Shown: positions 52,924 to 62,294, numbered from the stretch's first letter. The stretch: DNA of 64,000 bases from Paraprevotella clara YIT 11840 (GCF_000233955.1 NZ_JH376598.1:1-64000); one strand, 5' to 3'. Program-made: numbers and translations. Notes: generated by a model not told the origin, from the letters alone.

Positions 52924-53346
52924 ATGAGCGGAAAAGAACATGACGACGGTTTGGACGCTTCCTTCATCATCAGCCAGGCCAAAAGCCGAAACCGGCCATT
53001 ACATCCTTACACGCCGGAAAAAGAGGAGGAGGCATCGGCTCTATCGGAACCGTCCGGCGAGGCCGCCTCCTCGTCGGCTACGAAAGAGGAGGGACGCCGC
53101 CGAAGAGGGAAAGGCCAGGATTACGAGCGTCTTTTTATCCGGAACGCCCCCTCCAATACCCGAAGCGGCAAAACGGTGTATATCCGCAAGGAGTTTCACG
53201 AGCGTATAACCCGGATAGTGCAGGTTATCGGTAAGAACGAACTCTCGCTGTATAGCTACCTGGACAATGTGCTGGAGCAGCATTTCGCTACCTATCAGGA
53301 GGAAATTTCGGAACTCTACAAGAAACGGAACTCCGATATTTTTTAG
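52924..53346 (+). CDS. DUF3408 protein (TraB position)
   Basis: 140 residues: a variable polar N-terminus rich in Glu and Ser, then a conserved C-terminal part (about 80-140; Val-Tyr-Ile-Arg-Lys-Glu-Phe-His-Glu-Arg-Ile, Tyr-Leu-Asp-Asn-Val-Leu) typical of DUF3408, probably ribbon-helix-helix. Lies 6 bp after traA, so a ParB-like partner is plausible. The next gene encodes a second copy. Confidence 0.82.
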   Translation: MSGKEHDDGLDASFIISQAKSRNRPLHPYTPEKEEEASALSEPSGEAASSSATKEEGRRRRGKGQDYERLFIRNAPSNTRSGKTVYIRKEFHERITRIVQVIGKNELSLYSYLDNVLEQHFATYQEEISELYKKRNSDIF

Positions 53347-53387
53347 TTATGAACCCAATATTTACAACCTATTAAAAACAATCCATC

Positions 53388-53807
53388 ATGTCAGACAAAG
53401 CAATTATTTTATCTGTTATCCTGGCGGCCGTCCTTTGCGTCGCCGTGCCCTTCATCTTCCGCGTGTGCCGCTACCGGCGCAGGATGAAAACCCTTATCGT
53501 CCCCGACGGCCCTTCGGGGGAGGTCGCCGTGGGGACTGTCCCCACCCCCGAGGCCGAGTACCTGGCCCGTTACATCTGCCTGCTGCGGCTGCCTTTCGCC
53601 GGTAACAAGCACGTGAAGATACGTCCGTCGTATCACGAGCGTATCCGCGAGATCACCCGTGTCATCGGTCGTGGCGACGTGACGATCACGGCCTACGTGG
53701 ACAAGGTTCTCAAGGCGCACCTGGACGATAACCGGGAAACCATCGAGCGGCTTTTCGAGGAGCGTGAGGCCGTGGCCTCCCTGCAACCCAAAGCGGAGGA
53801 GCGATGA
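53388..53807 (+). CDS. membrane-anchored DUF3408 protein (TraC position)
   Basis: 139 residues. An N-terminal membrane segment (about 5-24) and a basic loop precede the same DUF3408 core as the previous protein (Val-Lys-Ile-Arg-Pro-Ser-Tyr-His-Glu-Arg-Ile; Tyr-Val-Asp-Lys-Val-Leu). It overlaps the next gene by 4 nt. A membrane form paired with a soluble form suggests tethering of the DNA or TraA to the inner membrane (inference). Confidence 0.82.
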   Translation: MSDKAIILSVILAAVLCVAVPFIFRVCRYRRRMKTLIVPDGPSGEVAVGTVPTPEAEYLARYICLLRLPFAGNKHVKIRPSYHERIREITRVIGRGDVTITAYVDKVLKAHLDDNRETIERLFEEREAVASLQPKAEER

Positions 53808-54544
53808 ACGGGGCGTTGTGGCTGCTGCCCCTCTTTGCCGTGGGGTATGCCTTGTGGGCGTTTTTCCGCCTGCGGCGGATGGAACGCAACGAACCGGCAG
53901 ACGGGATCGTTGCCGAAGACACTCCCTGCCGACAGGAGATCATCGGCAGGAGCCGCTTTGTCCTCGACCCGCGCCACTCCCGGCCACAAGCTGCCGTAGA
54001 ATCTGAAACTGAAAAAGTTACGGAAAAAGCCGATATATTTGTGCCCACGAATGTACCCGAACACCCCCGGCAGATTCCGCCGGAAGACCTGGATGAAGTG
54101 TTCGGTGTCGCTCCCGAGGGGGAGCCTAACGAACCTCTGGAAATCGACTTTCCGCTGTACGATGAATCTTTCCCGGATGCGGACGCGGAGGAGCCGGATT
54201 ATGACGAGGATGAAGACGACACCGAAGAGCTGCCCCTTTTGGGCCGCTCGCTTGCCCAGGGGGTTAGTTTTGAACAGATGGGCGAAGCCTACCGCCACGT
54301 GGTACATGATCCACCTTCAACAGACGAGCAAAGGGAGGAAACGGGACGTGTCCTCCTGGGCCTGAAACAGACCGACATGTTCGAGGTCATCGTTTCGGGC
54401 CGCCCCGACGGGAACGACAGGGTAAAATCCCTGATCGACACCTACCTCTCGGCCTTTCACCGGCGTATGTCCGAGAGGTCTGCGGAAAGCCCATCTCCGC
54501 AGGGTTCGGTTCCCACGGGTTTCGACGTCCGTGAGTTTGTTTAA
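53804..54544 (+). CDS. traD: TraD-like single-span acidic protein
   Basis: 246 residues: one membrane segment at the N-terminus (about 3-20), then a long, strongly acidic cytoplasmic part (Asp/Glu run at about 120-150). The C-terminal third (Gly-Arg-Val-Leu-Leu-Gly-Leu-Lys-Gln-Thr-Asp-Met-Phe) is the conserved portion in CTnDOT-type TraD proteins. Starts within the stop of the previous gene. Function in transfer unknown. Confidence 0.75.
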   Translation: MNGALWLLPLFAVGYALWAFFRLRRMERNEPADGIVAEDTPCRQEIIGRSRFVLDPRHSRPQAAVESETEKVTEKADIFVPTNVPEHPRQIPPEDLDEVFGVAPEGEPNEPLEIDFPLYDESFPDADAEEPDYDEDEDDTEELPLLGRSLAQGVSFEQMGEAYRHVVHDPPSTDEQREETGRVLLGLKQTDMFEVIVSGRPDGNDRVKSLIDTYLSAFHRRMSERSAESPSPQGSVPTGFDVREFV

Positions 54545-54562
54545 CCCCATAATGACATCACG

Positions 54563-54627
54563 ATGAAAGAAAAAGACTACGGGTAGCGCATGAGGTTACC
54601 CGCGAACCACTGAAAAAATCCGAATCA
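54563..54627 (+). promoter_or_regulatory. traE leader: 7-codon peptide, hairpin and ACCACT-A6 element
   Basis: A tiny frame, Met-Lys-Glu-Lys-Asp-Tyr-Gly (54563-54586), runs into a stem CGGGTAGC / GTTACCCG, followed at 54605-54627 by the ACCACTGAAAAAATCCGAAT element shared with the topB and DUF1896 leaders. It could act as an attenuator before traE; no experiment is implied. Confidence 0.4.
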
Positions 54628-54689
54628 AGAAGTTTAACCCGGTGCGGGGCCTATCCATCCCCGCGCCACAATTCAAACATTATCGAGTT

Positions 54690-54992
54690 ATGAGAAAGAA
54701 CAAGATTCTTCTTCCGGCGGCATTTCTCTTTGCCGCCATCTCCTCCGCTTTCGCGCAGGGCAACGGCATCGCCGGCATTACGGAGGCTACCAACATGGTA
54801 ACCAGCTACTTCGATCCCGGAACGAAGCTCATCTACGCGATTGGGGCTGTGGTCGGCCTTATCGGGGGCATCAAGGTCTATAACAAGTTTTCGAGCGGCG
54901 ACCCCGACACGTCGAAGACCGCCGCGAGCTGGTTCGGCGCGTGTATTTTCCTGATTGTCGCCGCGACGATCCTACGCTCTTTCTTCTTGTAG
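54690..54992 (+). CDS. traE: TraE (DUF4134), pilin-like subunit
   Basis: 100 residues: signal peptide to about residue 22 (cleavage after Ala-Phe-Ala), then two hydrophobic helices with a short loop, the build of VirB2-like pilins. Fits DUF4134 in length and in the Lys-Leu-Ile-Tyr-Ala-Ile-Gly...Val-Gly-Leu-Ile-Gly-Gly motif. The start at 54690 leaves out an unlikely N-terminal extension. Confidence 0.9.
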   Translation: MRKNKILLPAAFLFAAISSAFAQGNGIAGITEATNMVTSYFDPGTKLIYAIGAVVGLIGGIKVYNKFSSGDPDTSKTAASWFGACIFLIVAATILRSFFL

Positions 54993-55015
54993 TCCAACCT
55001 GTCATGCAAATAATT

Positions 55016-55339
55016 ATGGAATATGGAATCAACAAGGGAATCGGCAAGAGCGTGGAGTTCCGGGGCCTGAAGGCGCAGTACCTCTTCATCTTCGCGGGCG
55101 GCCTGCTGGCCGTCTTCGTGGTGTTCGTCATCCTCTACATGGCAGGGGTCGATCAGTGGGTATGTATCGCTTTCGGCGTTGCGGCGGCTTCGGTGCTGGT
55201 CTGGCTTACCTTCCGCCTGAACGCCCGTTACGGGGAACACGGGCTGATGAAGCTGCTCGCCGCGCGCCGGCATCCCCGCTACCTGCTCAACCGCAAGTCC
55301 CTGCGCCGGTTGCTGAAAAGAAAGGGGGGCCGCGTATGA
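55016..55339 (+). CDS. traF: TraF (DUF4133), VirB3-like membrane protein
   Basis: 107 residues, two membrane segments (about 22-45 and 50-68) and a basic tail. The N-terminus Tyr-Gly-Ile-Asn-Lys-Gly-Ile-Gly is the family start, hence the ATG at 55016 rather than 55004. The last codon overlaps the traG start (ATGA), which couples the two. Confidence 0.88.
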   Translation: MEYGINKGIGKSVEFRGLKAQYLFIFAGGLLAVFVVFVILYMAGVDQWVCIAFGVAAASVLVWLTFRLNARYGEHGLMKLLAARRHPRYLLNRKSLRRLLKRKGGRV

Positions 55340-56253
55340 GAAACATCTTGAAAGCCACCACGCTGGAAAGCAAGTTCCCGCTCCTGGCCGTGGAAGGCGG
55401 TTGTATCATCAGCAAGGATGCGGACATAACGGTCGCCTATCGGGTCGAACTCCCGGAGCTGTTCACCGTCACGTCCGCCGAGTACGAGGCGATCCACGCC
55501 GCCTGGTGCAAGGCCCTGAAGGTCTTGCCCGAATACAGCGTGGTACACAAGCAGGACTGGTTCATCCGCGAGCGTTACCGCCCGGCCACGGGCGAGGGGG
55601 ACATGAGTTTCCTCTCCCGCAGTTACGAGCGGCATTTCAACGAGCGTCCGTTCCTGACCCACGCCTGCTTCCTCTACCTGACGAAAACGACGAGGGAGCG
55701 TATGCACATGCGTTCAGACTTCTCGACCCTCTGCCGGGGCAACATCATTCCCAAAGAGGTAAACCGGGAATCGGCGACAAAATTCCTGGAGGCGGCGGAA
55801 CAGTTCGAGCGTATTCTGAACGATTCGGGTTTCCTGACCCTTGTCCGCCTCACGGGGGACGAGATCACGGGTACGGCGGATTGTCCGGGCCTGCTGGAGC
55901 GGTACTTTTCCCTCTCGCTCTCGGAGACGACTTCTCTTCAGGACATCGAGCTGGGGGCCGAGGTTCTGCGCGTGGGTAACAAACGGGTGTGCCTGCACAC
56001 GCTCTCGGACACGGAAGACCTGCCGGGGCGCGTGGGTACGGACACCCGTTACGAGCGTCTTTCCACCGACCGTTCGGACTGCCTGCTCTCGTTCGCGGCC
56101 CCCGTGGGGCTTCTGCTTTCCTGCGACCACCTTTACAACCAGTACGTGTTCCTGGAAGACAGCGACGAAAACCTGCGTATGTTCGAGAAACGTGCGCGTA
56201 ACATGCAGTCCCTTTCCCGCTACTCCCGCGGGAACCAGATAAACAAGGAGTGG
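55336..56253 (+). CDS. traG: TraG exon 1 (VirB4-like conjugation ATPase, N-terminal part)
   Basis: First 306 codons of traG. The frame runs without a break to Asn-Lys-Glu-Trp, where the group II intron begins (GTGCG at 56254). Joined to the second exon (58633-60210), it gives an 831-residue protein, the usual size for TraG of CTnDOT-type elements. This part is the VirB4 N-terminal domain, with the usual Leu-Ser-Arg-Tyr-Ser-Arg-Gly-Asn-Gln just before the junction. Without splicing, translation would end at 56274 and yield an inactive fragment lacking the ATPase site. Confidence 0.93.
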
Positions 56254-58632
56254 GTGCGATACGTCGCTGTGTAAGTAATTGTTAAACTTAGATTTAACCC
56301 GTTGTTTCGTCAACGGTAGCCTATGGACAGATGCACCAATAGTAATATACTGTATCAAAGCTGTCCAGACAAGGTAGCCCTTCCGAAAGGAGCAGTCAGA
56401 ACCGTGAGGGAAAGACAATGGCTGTTAGTATCATACAGTCAGGGAGCTTGGCTTGGGTGGTATGGTTAGCGTAAGCGAACTGTCGTCTAAACGTCGTAAG
56501 GTTGAAGAAGCCAAAGATACTGATAGGCTTCAGCCCAAAAGGGAAGCAGTCGGTTATTCCTCTCCATTCTGGGAATACACGAACAGAGTACTGCCGGTGT
56601 AATAGACAGAACCTAACCCACTTATAAGTTACTTGCACGGAACGTAGTAAGCCCGTATTTCTCCTGCCAATGACAGGTAAGCAGACCGTAAGGAATGCCG
56701 AATGGAGTGCGGGTATAGGATTGCAGAAAAAGCGAATGCCACCCTGTAATGGGGTGAATAGGGATTGAAACATCATCCCGCTGCGAAAGCAGGCTGACTT
56801 CTGCGGTAGGTGATTCTTTACAAGAAACTTTTAGAACTTTTAAAAGGAGAAAAGCAAATGAACGAAATTAAAAAATCGTGTGCATCGACTGACCAAACGC
56901 AGAGCAAATGGGACAGTATAAATTGGCTCAAATGCGAAGCTGCGGTTCAAAAGCTACAAGCGCGTATTGTAAAGGCTCAAAAAGAGGGTCGCCACAACAA
57001 GGTCAAAGCCTTGCAGTGGACACTGACCCACTCGTTTTACGCTAAAGCATTAGCGGTAAGACGTGTAACTTCCAATAATGGGAGTAAAACGGCTGGCGTC
57101 GATATGGTAACATGGAAAACGCCAGATGCTAAAGTGTGTGCAATAACCGAACTGAAAAGGAGAGGTTATACACCCCAACCTCTGAGACGAGTACATATCA
57201 GAAAGAGTAACGGGAAATTAAGACCATTGGGTATACCAACTATGAAAGACCGGGCTATGCAGGCATTGTATCTGATGGCACTGGCTCCCGTAGCTGAAAC
57301 AACGGCTGATGCCAATTCTTATGGTTTCAGAAAAGAAAGGAGCACGGCAGATGCCGTTCAACAATGCTTCAATGACCTGGCAAGGACGACATCCCCACAA
57401 TGGATCTTAGAAGGTGATATCAAAGGTTGTTTCGACCATATCAGTCATGAATGGTTGCTTGACAATATCCCTATGGATAAAGTTTTGCTCCGTAAATGGT
57501 TGAAAAGTGGATTTATTTTCAACAAGCAACTTTTTCCGACAGAGGAGGGAACTCCTCAAGGCGGCATCATCTCCCCAACTCTTGCAAATATGACTTTGGA
57601 CGGACTGGAAAAACTGCTTGCCGATAGCTTTCCGATAAACCGCTCGAAGAAAAATTACTATACTCCTATGATAAATCTTGTTCGCTACGCGGATGATTTT
57701 ATTATCACAGGAGAGAGTAAGGAGTTGTTGGAGAACCATGTTAAACCATTAGTCATTGAGTTTCTTCAAGCAAGAGGGCTTACCTTATCAGAAGAAAAGA
57801 CTAAGATAACTCATATAGAAGAAGGGTTTGATTTTCTTGGGTTCAATATCAGAAAATATAAAGGCAAGTTTATCACAAAACCATCCAAGAAGAGTCGAAA
57901 GAGATTTTTAGATAAGGTTCGTGAAATAGTGGACAAGAACAAGTCTTCTAAGCAACAATCTTTGATACGATTGCTAAACCCAGTCATTAGAGGATGGGCG
58001 AACTACTACAAGGGGTGTTCTGCATCGGAAACTTTCCGTAAAACAGATGCACAAATTTTCAACAAACTATGGCGATGGTCTCGCAGAAGACATCCCAAAA
58101 AAGGTAAACGATGGATTGCCAACAAGTATTATCACACTGTAAGAGGTAGAAGCTGGACTTTTGCCGTACCGCTTGAAAACAGGAAAGTGGATAAATACCA
58201 CACTCTTGTGAGATTGTCGGATACGAAAATAAAGCGACATATCAAAATCCGCAGTGAGGCCAACCCATATGATGCCGATTGGAAAGATTTCTTCGATCAA
58301 TACAAGACCCGAAGAATGCTTGCACACTTAGACGGCAAGCAATATATCTATCGCCTGTGGAATCAGCAAATGCAATGTTGCCCTGTGTGTGGCAAGCACA
58401 TCACACGGGAAACTCCCTGGAAAATTACTGAAATGACAGGGAGCAGTAGAAAGGCGAAAGTCCTAATACATGATCATTGCAGCCGAATTACTAACAGAAA
58501 TAAATGGAAGTTACTATGAGCCGGCTTTTAGTTACAAATAAAAGTTTTGAATTGCTTGAGCCGTATGAGGGGAAACTCTCACGTACGGTTCTTAGAGGGG
58601 AAAGCTCCCGTAAGGGGGCTGACCTACTCGAC
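56254..58632 (+). mobile_element. group II intron inserted in traG
   Basis: 2379 bp, same strand as traG. The 5' end is GTGCG, as in bacterial group II introns. The 3' end has a typical domain V hairpin (58558-58591, starting GAGCCGTATG with a GAAA loop) and a domain VI stem ending at GAC (58632). Removing 56254-58632 restores the frame across Lys-Glu-Trp / Ile-Asp-Gln-Tyr-Leu-Asn-Glu. It encodes its own maturase-reverse transcriptase and looks complete and active. Confidence 0.93.
56858..58519 (+). CDS. ltrA: group II intron reverse transcriptase/maturase with HNH domain
   Basis: 553-residue intron-encoded protein. The RT domain spans about 75-345 with Tyr-Ala-Asp-Asp at 277-280; the maturase (X/GIIM) domain is at about 360-450 (Ile-Arg-Gly-Trp-Ala-Asn-Tyr-Tyr); the C-terminal HNH endonuclease has Cys-Pro-Val-Cys and His-Asp-His-Cys. 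It promotes splicing of its own intron and retrohoming into intact traG copies. The start at 56858 follows an AAAGGAG ribosome site; an in-frame ATG at 56810 is less likely. Confidence 0.95.
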   Translation: MNEIKKSCASTDQTQSKWDSINWLKCEAAVQKLQARIVKAQKEGRHNKVKALQWTLTHSFYAKALAVRRVTSNNGSKTAGVDMVTWKTPDAKVCAITELKRRGYTPQPLRRVHIRKSNGKLRPLGIPTMKDRAMQALYLMALAPVAETTADANSYGFRKERSTADAVQQCFNDLARTTSPQWILEGDIKGCFDHISHEWLLDNIPMDKVLLRKWLKSGFIFNKQLFPTEEGTPQGGIISPTLANMTLDGLEKLLADSFPINRSKKNYYTPMINLVRYADDFIITGESKELLENHVKPLVIEFLQARGLTLSEEKTKITHIEEGFDFLGFNIRKYKGKFITKPSKKSRKRFLDKVREIVDKNKSSKQQSLIRLLNPVIRGWANYYKGCSASETFRKTDAQIFNKLWRWSRRRHPKKGKRWIANKYYHTVRGRSWTFAVPLENRKVDKYHTLVRLSDTKIKRHIKIRSEANPYDADWKDFFDQYKTRRMLAHLDGKQYIYRLWNQQMQCCPVCGKHITRETPWKITEMTGSSRKAKVLIHDHCSRITNRNKWKLL

Positions 58633-60210
58633 ATCGACCAGTATCTCAACGAGGCGCACTCGTTCGGTCTTCAATCCGTCCGGGCCCATTTCAACGTGCT
58701 GGCCTGGTCGGACGACGTGCAGGAGCTCCGGCATATCCGCAACGATGTGGGCAGCCAGCTCGCTCTGATGGAGTGCCGCCCGCGCCACAACACCGTGGAC
58801 GCCGCCACGCTCTACTGGGCGGGTATGCCGGGCAACGCGGGAGATTTCCCCGCCGAGGAATCGTTCTACACGTTCATCGAGCCCGCGGTCTGTTTCTTCA
58901 CGGAGGAAACCAACTATAAATCCTCGTCCAGCCCTTTCGGCATCAAGCTGTGCGACCGCGTAAGCGGCAGGCCCCTGCACCTGGACATCTCGGACGAACC
59001 GATGAAAAAAGGGATCATTACGAATAGGAATAAATTCGTGTTAGGCGGCTCGGGGTCAGGCAAGTCATTCTTTATGAATCATTTAGTCCGCCAATACTGG
59101 GAGCAGGGCACGCATGTCGTGCTGGTGGATACCGGTAACAGCTACCAGGGTCTTTGCGAGCTGATCCGGCGTAAGACCAAAGGTGAGGACGGCGTGTATT
59201 TTACCTATACCGAGGAACATCCCATCAGTTTCAATCCGTTCTACACCGACGACTACTATTTCGACGTGGAGAAGAAGGACAGCATCAAGACGCTGCTGCT
59301 GACACTCTGGAAAACCGAGGACGACAAGATCACGAAGACCGAGAGCGGCGAGCTGGGCAGTGCCGTGAACGCCTATATCGAGCGTATCCGCGCCGACCGG
59401 AATATCGTGCCGTGTTTTGACAGTTTCTACGAGTACCTGCGGGACGACTACCGCCGCGAGCTGGAGGAGCGGGAGATCCGGGTCAGCCGCGAGGATTTCA
59501 ACATCGACAACATGCTCATCACCCTGCGGCAGTATTACAAGGGCGGACGCTACGACTTCCTTCTGAACTCCCGGGCCAACATCGACCTGCTCTCGAAGCG
59601 CTTCGTGGTCTTCGAGGTGGATTCCATCAAGGAAAACAAGGAGCTTTTTCCCGTGGTCACCATCATCATCATGGAGGCTTTCATAAACAAGATGAGACGG
59701 CTCAAGGGGGTACGCAAACAGCTCATCGTCGAGGAGGCCTGGAAGGCGCTCTCTACGGCCAATATGGCTGAATATCTGCGTTATATGTATAAAACCGTCC
59801 GCAAATACTACGGTGAGGCCATCGTTGTGACGCAGGAGGTCGAGGACATCATTTCCAGCCCGGTGGTCAAGGAGGCGATCATCAACAACTCGGACTGCAA
59901 GATCCTGCTCGACCAGCGCAAGTTCATGAACCGTTTCGACGCGATTCAGTCCTTGTTGGGGCTGACCGACAAGGAGAAGGCGCAGATTCTCTCGATCAAC
60001 CAGTCCAACGACCCTTCCCGTAAATACAAGGAGGTCTGGATCGGTCTGGGCGGCGTTCAGTCGGCGGTCTATGCCACGGAGGTCAGCGTCCCGGAGTACC
60101 TGGCCTACACGACCGAGGAAACGGAGAAAGTGGAGGTACAGCGGCTTGCCGGCGAGCTGGGCGGTGATATGGAACTGGCGATCAGGCAGCTCGCCGAGGG
60201 CAAACGTTAA
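58633..60210 (+). CDS. traG: TraG exon 2 (VirB4-like ATPase, catalytic part)
   Basis: Last 525 codons of traG after the intron. Contains Walker A, Gly-Gly-Ser-Gly-Ser-Gly-Lys-Ser (about residue 444-451 of the joined protein), Walker B with Val-Glu-Glu-Ala-Trp-Lys-Ala and the conserved Thr-Gln-Glu-Val-Glu-Asp-Ile motif. The ATG at 58504 in the same frame lies inside the intron and would add some 40 intron-coded residues, so it is not taken as a start. TraG powers assembly of the type IV secretion channel. Confidence 0.93.
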   Translation: MDQYLNEAHSFGLQSVRAHFNVLAWSDDVQELRHIRNDVGSQLALMECRPRHNTVDAATLYWAGMPGNAGDFPAEESFYTFIEPAVCFFTEETNYKSSSSPFGIKLCDRVSGRPLHLDISDEPMKKGIITNRNKFVLGGSGSGKSFFMNHLVRQYWEQGTHVVLVDTGNSYQGLCELIRRKTKGEDGVYFTYTEEHPISFNPFYTDDYYFDVEKKDSIKTLLLTLWKTEDDKITKTESGELGSAVNAYIERIRADRNIVPCFDSFYEYLRDDYRRELEEREIRVSREDFNIDNMLITLRQYYKGGRYDFLLNSRANIDLLSKRFVVFEVDSIKENKELFPVVTIIIMEAFINKMRRLKGVRKQLIVEEAWKALSTANMAEYLRYMYKTVRKYYGEAIVVTQEVEDIISSPVVKEAIINNSDCKILLDQRKFMNRFDAIQSLLGLTDKEKAQILSINQSNDPSRKYKEVWIGLGGVQSAVYATEVSVPEYLAYTTEETEKVEVQRLAGELGGDMELAIRQLAEGKR

Positions 60211-60224
60211 AGGGAGGGCAGGCC

Positions 60225-60539
60225 ATGTATCGCAAGTGTATCGGATCAGACCCCACGGCGGCGCGTTTGGACTTCGCGCTGTACGAGGTGGCGGGCGAGT
60301 GGGAAAGCCGCTCGGGTTCTCCCCGGGTTCGCATCTACCGCAACCCGGGACGCCGGGGCGGCGGTTTTTACGTGGAGGTGTCCTACAAGGACGGGACACG
60401 CTTCTCCCGTCCCGTAAGGAAGTATTGGGGAGGTATCCGTTACTTCGACCTCTACGGGTATGTCGCCCTGGCCTACGATGCGGGGCGCGAGGTGCTCCAG
60501 CTCTCCGCCTACGGGGATTATTACCGGGCGTCGGAATGA
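60225..60539 (+). CDS. DUF3876 protein (TraH position)
   Basis: 104-residue small basic protein, mostly beta strands with many Tyr and Arg (Gly-Glu-Trp-Glu-Ser, Arg-Ile-Tyr-Arg-Asn-Pro-Gly, Tyr-Tyr-Arg-Ala at the end). Fits DUF3876, which sits between traG and traI in Bacteroides ICEs. No signal peptide. Role unknown. Confidence 0.78.
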   Translation: MYRKCIGSDPTAARLDFALYEVAGEWESRSGSPRVRIYRNPGRRGGGFYVEVSYKDGTRFSRPVRKYWGGIRYFDLYGYVALAYDAGREVLQLSAYGDYYRASE

Positions 60540-60565
60540 CCGCCCAAGTATTCACGAATTAAATA

Positions 60566-61195
60566 ATGAAAAGGATGAAACGATTGATTTTAACGCTGTT
60601 CGTGGGGCTTCTTTGCTTCACGTACCAGGCAAAAGCGCAGTGGACGGTCATCGACCCGTCGAACCTCGTTCAGAACATCAAGAGCGCGGTTCAAAGCTCG
60701 ACCACGGCGACCAACATGGTCAAGTCGCTGCAAGAGAGTATCAAGATTTATAACCAGAGCAAGGCTTACTACGACGCCCTCAAATCGGTGCATAACATCA
60801 TCAAGGATGCCCGGAAGGTGAAGCTGACGCTCGAAATGGTCAGCGAGATCACGGAAATCTACACCTCGGGATTCAACCGTATGGTTTCAGACCCGAACTT
60901 CACGGTGGACGAGCTGGCGGCGATCTCGGCGGGTTACGCCCGGCTGCTGGAGGAGGGTGGCGCGCTGGTGGCGGAACTCAAGACGGTCATAACCGGCGGC
61001 AACGGCCTCTCGCTCTCGGACAAGGAGCGGATGGACGTGGTGGATCAGGTTTACACGAAGATGCTGGAGTACCGCAACCTCACGCGCTATTACACGCGCA
61101 AGACCATCTCCGTGTCCTTCATCCGCAGCCGCGAAAAGGGCGACGCGCACCGGGTGCTGGCACTTTACGGGAACCCGAACGACAGATATTGGTAA
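60566..61195 (+). CDS. traI: TraI (DUF4141), periplasmic VirB5-like protein
   Basis: 209 residues. Signal peptide to about residue 24 (Ala-Lys-Ala then Gln-Trp-Thr-Val), followed by a helical, coiled-coil-like body as in VirB5-type minor pilus proteins. DUF4141 matches in length and in the N-terminal Trp-Thr-Val-Ile-Asp-Pro motif. Lies between the DUF3876 gene and traJ. A second ATG three codons in is possible. Confidence 0.9.
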   Translation: MKRMKRLILTLFVGLLCFTYQAKAQWTVIDPSNLVQNIKSAVQSSTTATNMVKSLQESIKIYNQSKAYYDALKSVHNIIKDARKVKLTLEMVSEITEIYTSGFNRMVSDPNFTVDELAAISAGYARLLEEGGALVAELKTVITGGNGLSLSDKERMDVVDQVYTKMLEYRNLTRYYTRKTISVSFIRSREKGDAHRVLALYGNPNDRYW

Positions 61196-61214
61196 CCTGA
61201 AAACGGAGGCAGTC

Positions 61215-62294
61215 ATGGATTTCGACAATTTACACCAGGTTCTCCGGAACCTGTATCAGGAGATGATGCCGCTATGCGGCGACATGATCGGGGTGGCGAA
61301 AGGTATCGCCGGCCTGGGTGCGCTCTTTTACGTGGCTTACCGGGTATGGAAGGCACTGGCCAATGCGGAGCCTATCGACGTGTTCCCGCTCCTGCGGCCT
61401 TTCGCCATCGGCTTGTGCGTGATGTTCTTTCCCACCGTGGTTCTGGGGACGATCAACGCCGTGATGTCGCCCGTGGTGCAGGGCACGCACGCCATACTGG
61501 AGGGGCAGACATTGGATTTGCAGGCATACCAGCAACAGAAGGACGATTTGGAAGCCGAGGCCCGCAGGCGCGAGGGCAAGGCTTGGTTAGTGGACGACGA
61601 GGTGTATGAACAACGGCTTGCGGATATGGGTATCACGGATTTGGGCGAGATTATCAGCATGTGGGCCGAACGCACGTGGTACGACATCAAGGCCGGTTTC
61701 CGGCAGCTTGTCCGGGACTTTTTCGAGTTGTTGTTCAACGCCGCGGGGCTTACCATCGACACGCTGCGGACATTCTTTTTAGTCGTGCTGTCGATTCTGG
61801 GGCCCTTGTCGTTCGCCCTCTCCATTTACGACGGCTTTCACTCGACGCTCGCGAGCTGGATTTCCCGCTATATCAGCGTGTACCTTTGGCTTCCCATCGC
61901 CGACCTGTTCTCCGCGGTGCTGGCCAAGATCCAGACGTTGATGCTCCAGGCGGACGTCCTGGCCCTGCAAGACCCCAACTACATTCCCGACAGCGGCAGC
62001 GGTGTCTATATTATCTTTTTGATTATAGGTATCATAGGCTATTTCACGATCCCCACCGTTGCCGAGTGGGTGATCCAGTCGGGCGGAGCCGGCGGGGCTA
62101 TGGGCGGTATCAACAAGGCCGGGGCATTCGCCACGGGTGTCGTGGGCGGTATCGCCGGCAACATGATCGGCCGCACGTTCGGGCGTCGCGGCGGTGGCGG
62201 TTCCTCCTCCGGTAACGGCGGCGGTGGCCCGGCTTCGGGCAGTGCCCCCAACGGGCGCAACCTGGCAACACAAGGTAATAGTAATCATTCATAA
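61215..62294 (+). CDS. traJ: TraJ, VirB6-like polytopic membrane protein
   Basis: 359 residues with about six to seven membrane segments (first near 28-50, last near 250-275) and a Gly/Ser/Asn-rich tail of about 50 residues. Fits TraJ of CTnDOT, the inner-membrane core of the mating channel. Lies 19 bp after traI and 11 bp before traK. Confidence 0.9.
   Translation: MDFDNLHQVLRNLYQEMMPLCGDMIGVAKGIAGLGALFYVAYRVWKALANAEPIDVFPLLRPFAIGLCVMFFPTVVLGTINAVMSPVVQGTHAILEGQTLDLQAYQQQKDDLEAEARRREGKAWLVDDEVYEQRLADMGITDLGEIISMWAERTWYDIKAGFRQLVRDFFELLFNAAGLTIDTLRTFFLVVLSILGPLSFALSIYDGFHSTLASWISRYISVYLWLPIADLFSAVLAKIQTLMLQADVLALQDPNYIPDSGSGVYIIFLIIGIIGYFTIPTVAEWVIQSGGAGGAMGGINKAGAFATGVVGGIAGNMIGRTFGRRGGGGSSSGNGGGGPASGSAPNGRNLATQGNSNHS

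Noticed and set aside
54955-55335. In-frame N-terminal extension of traG from 54955
   Set aside because: It overlaps traF in another frame and has no TraG similarity; the ATG at 55336 overlaps the traF stop as expected.
58504-58632. ATG at 58504 as the true start of a shortened traG
   Set aside because: It lies inside intron domains IV-VI; the protein before Ile-Asp-Gln is encoded by domain V/VI and is not TraG-like.
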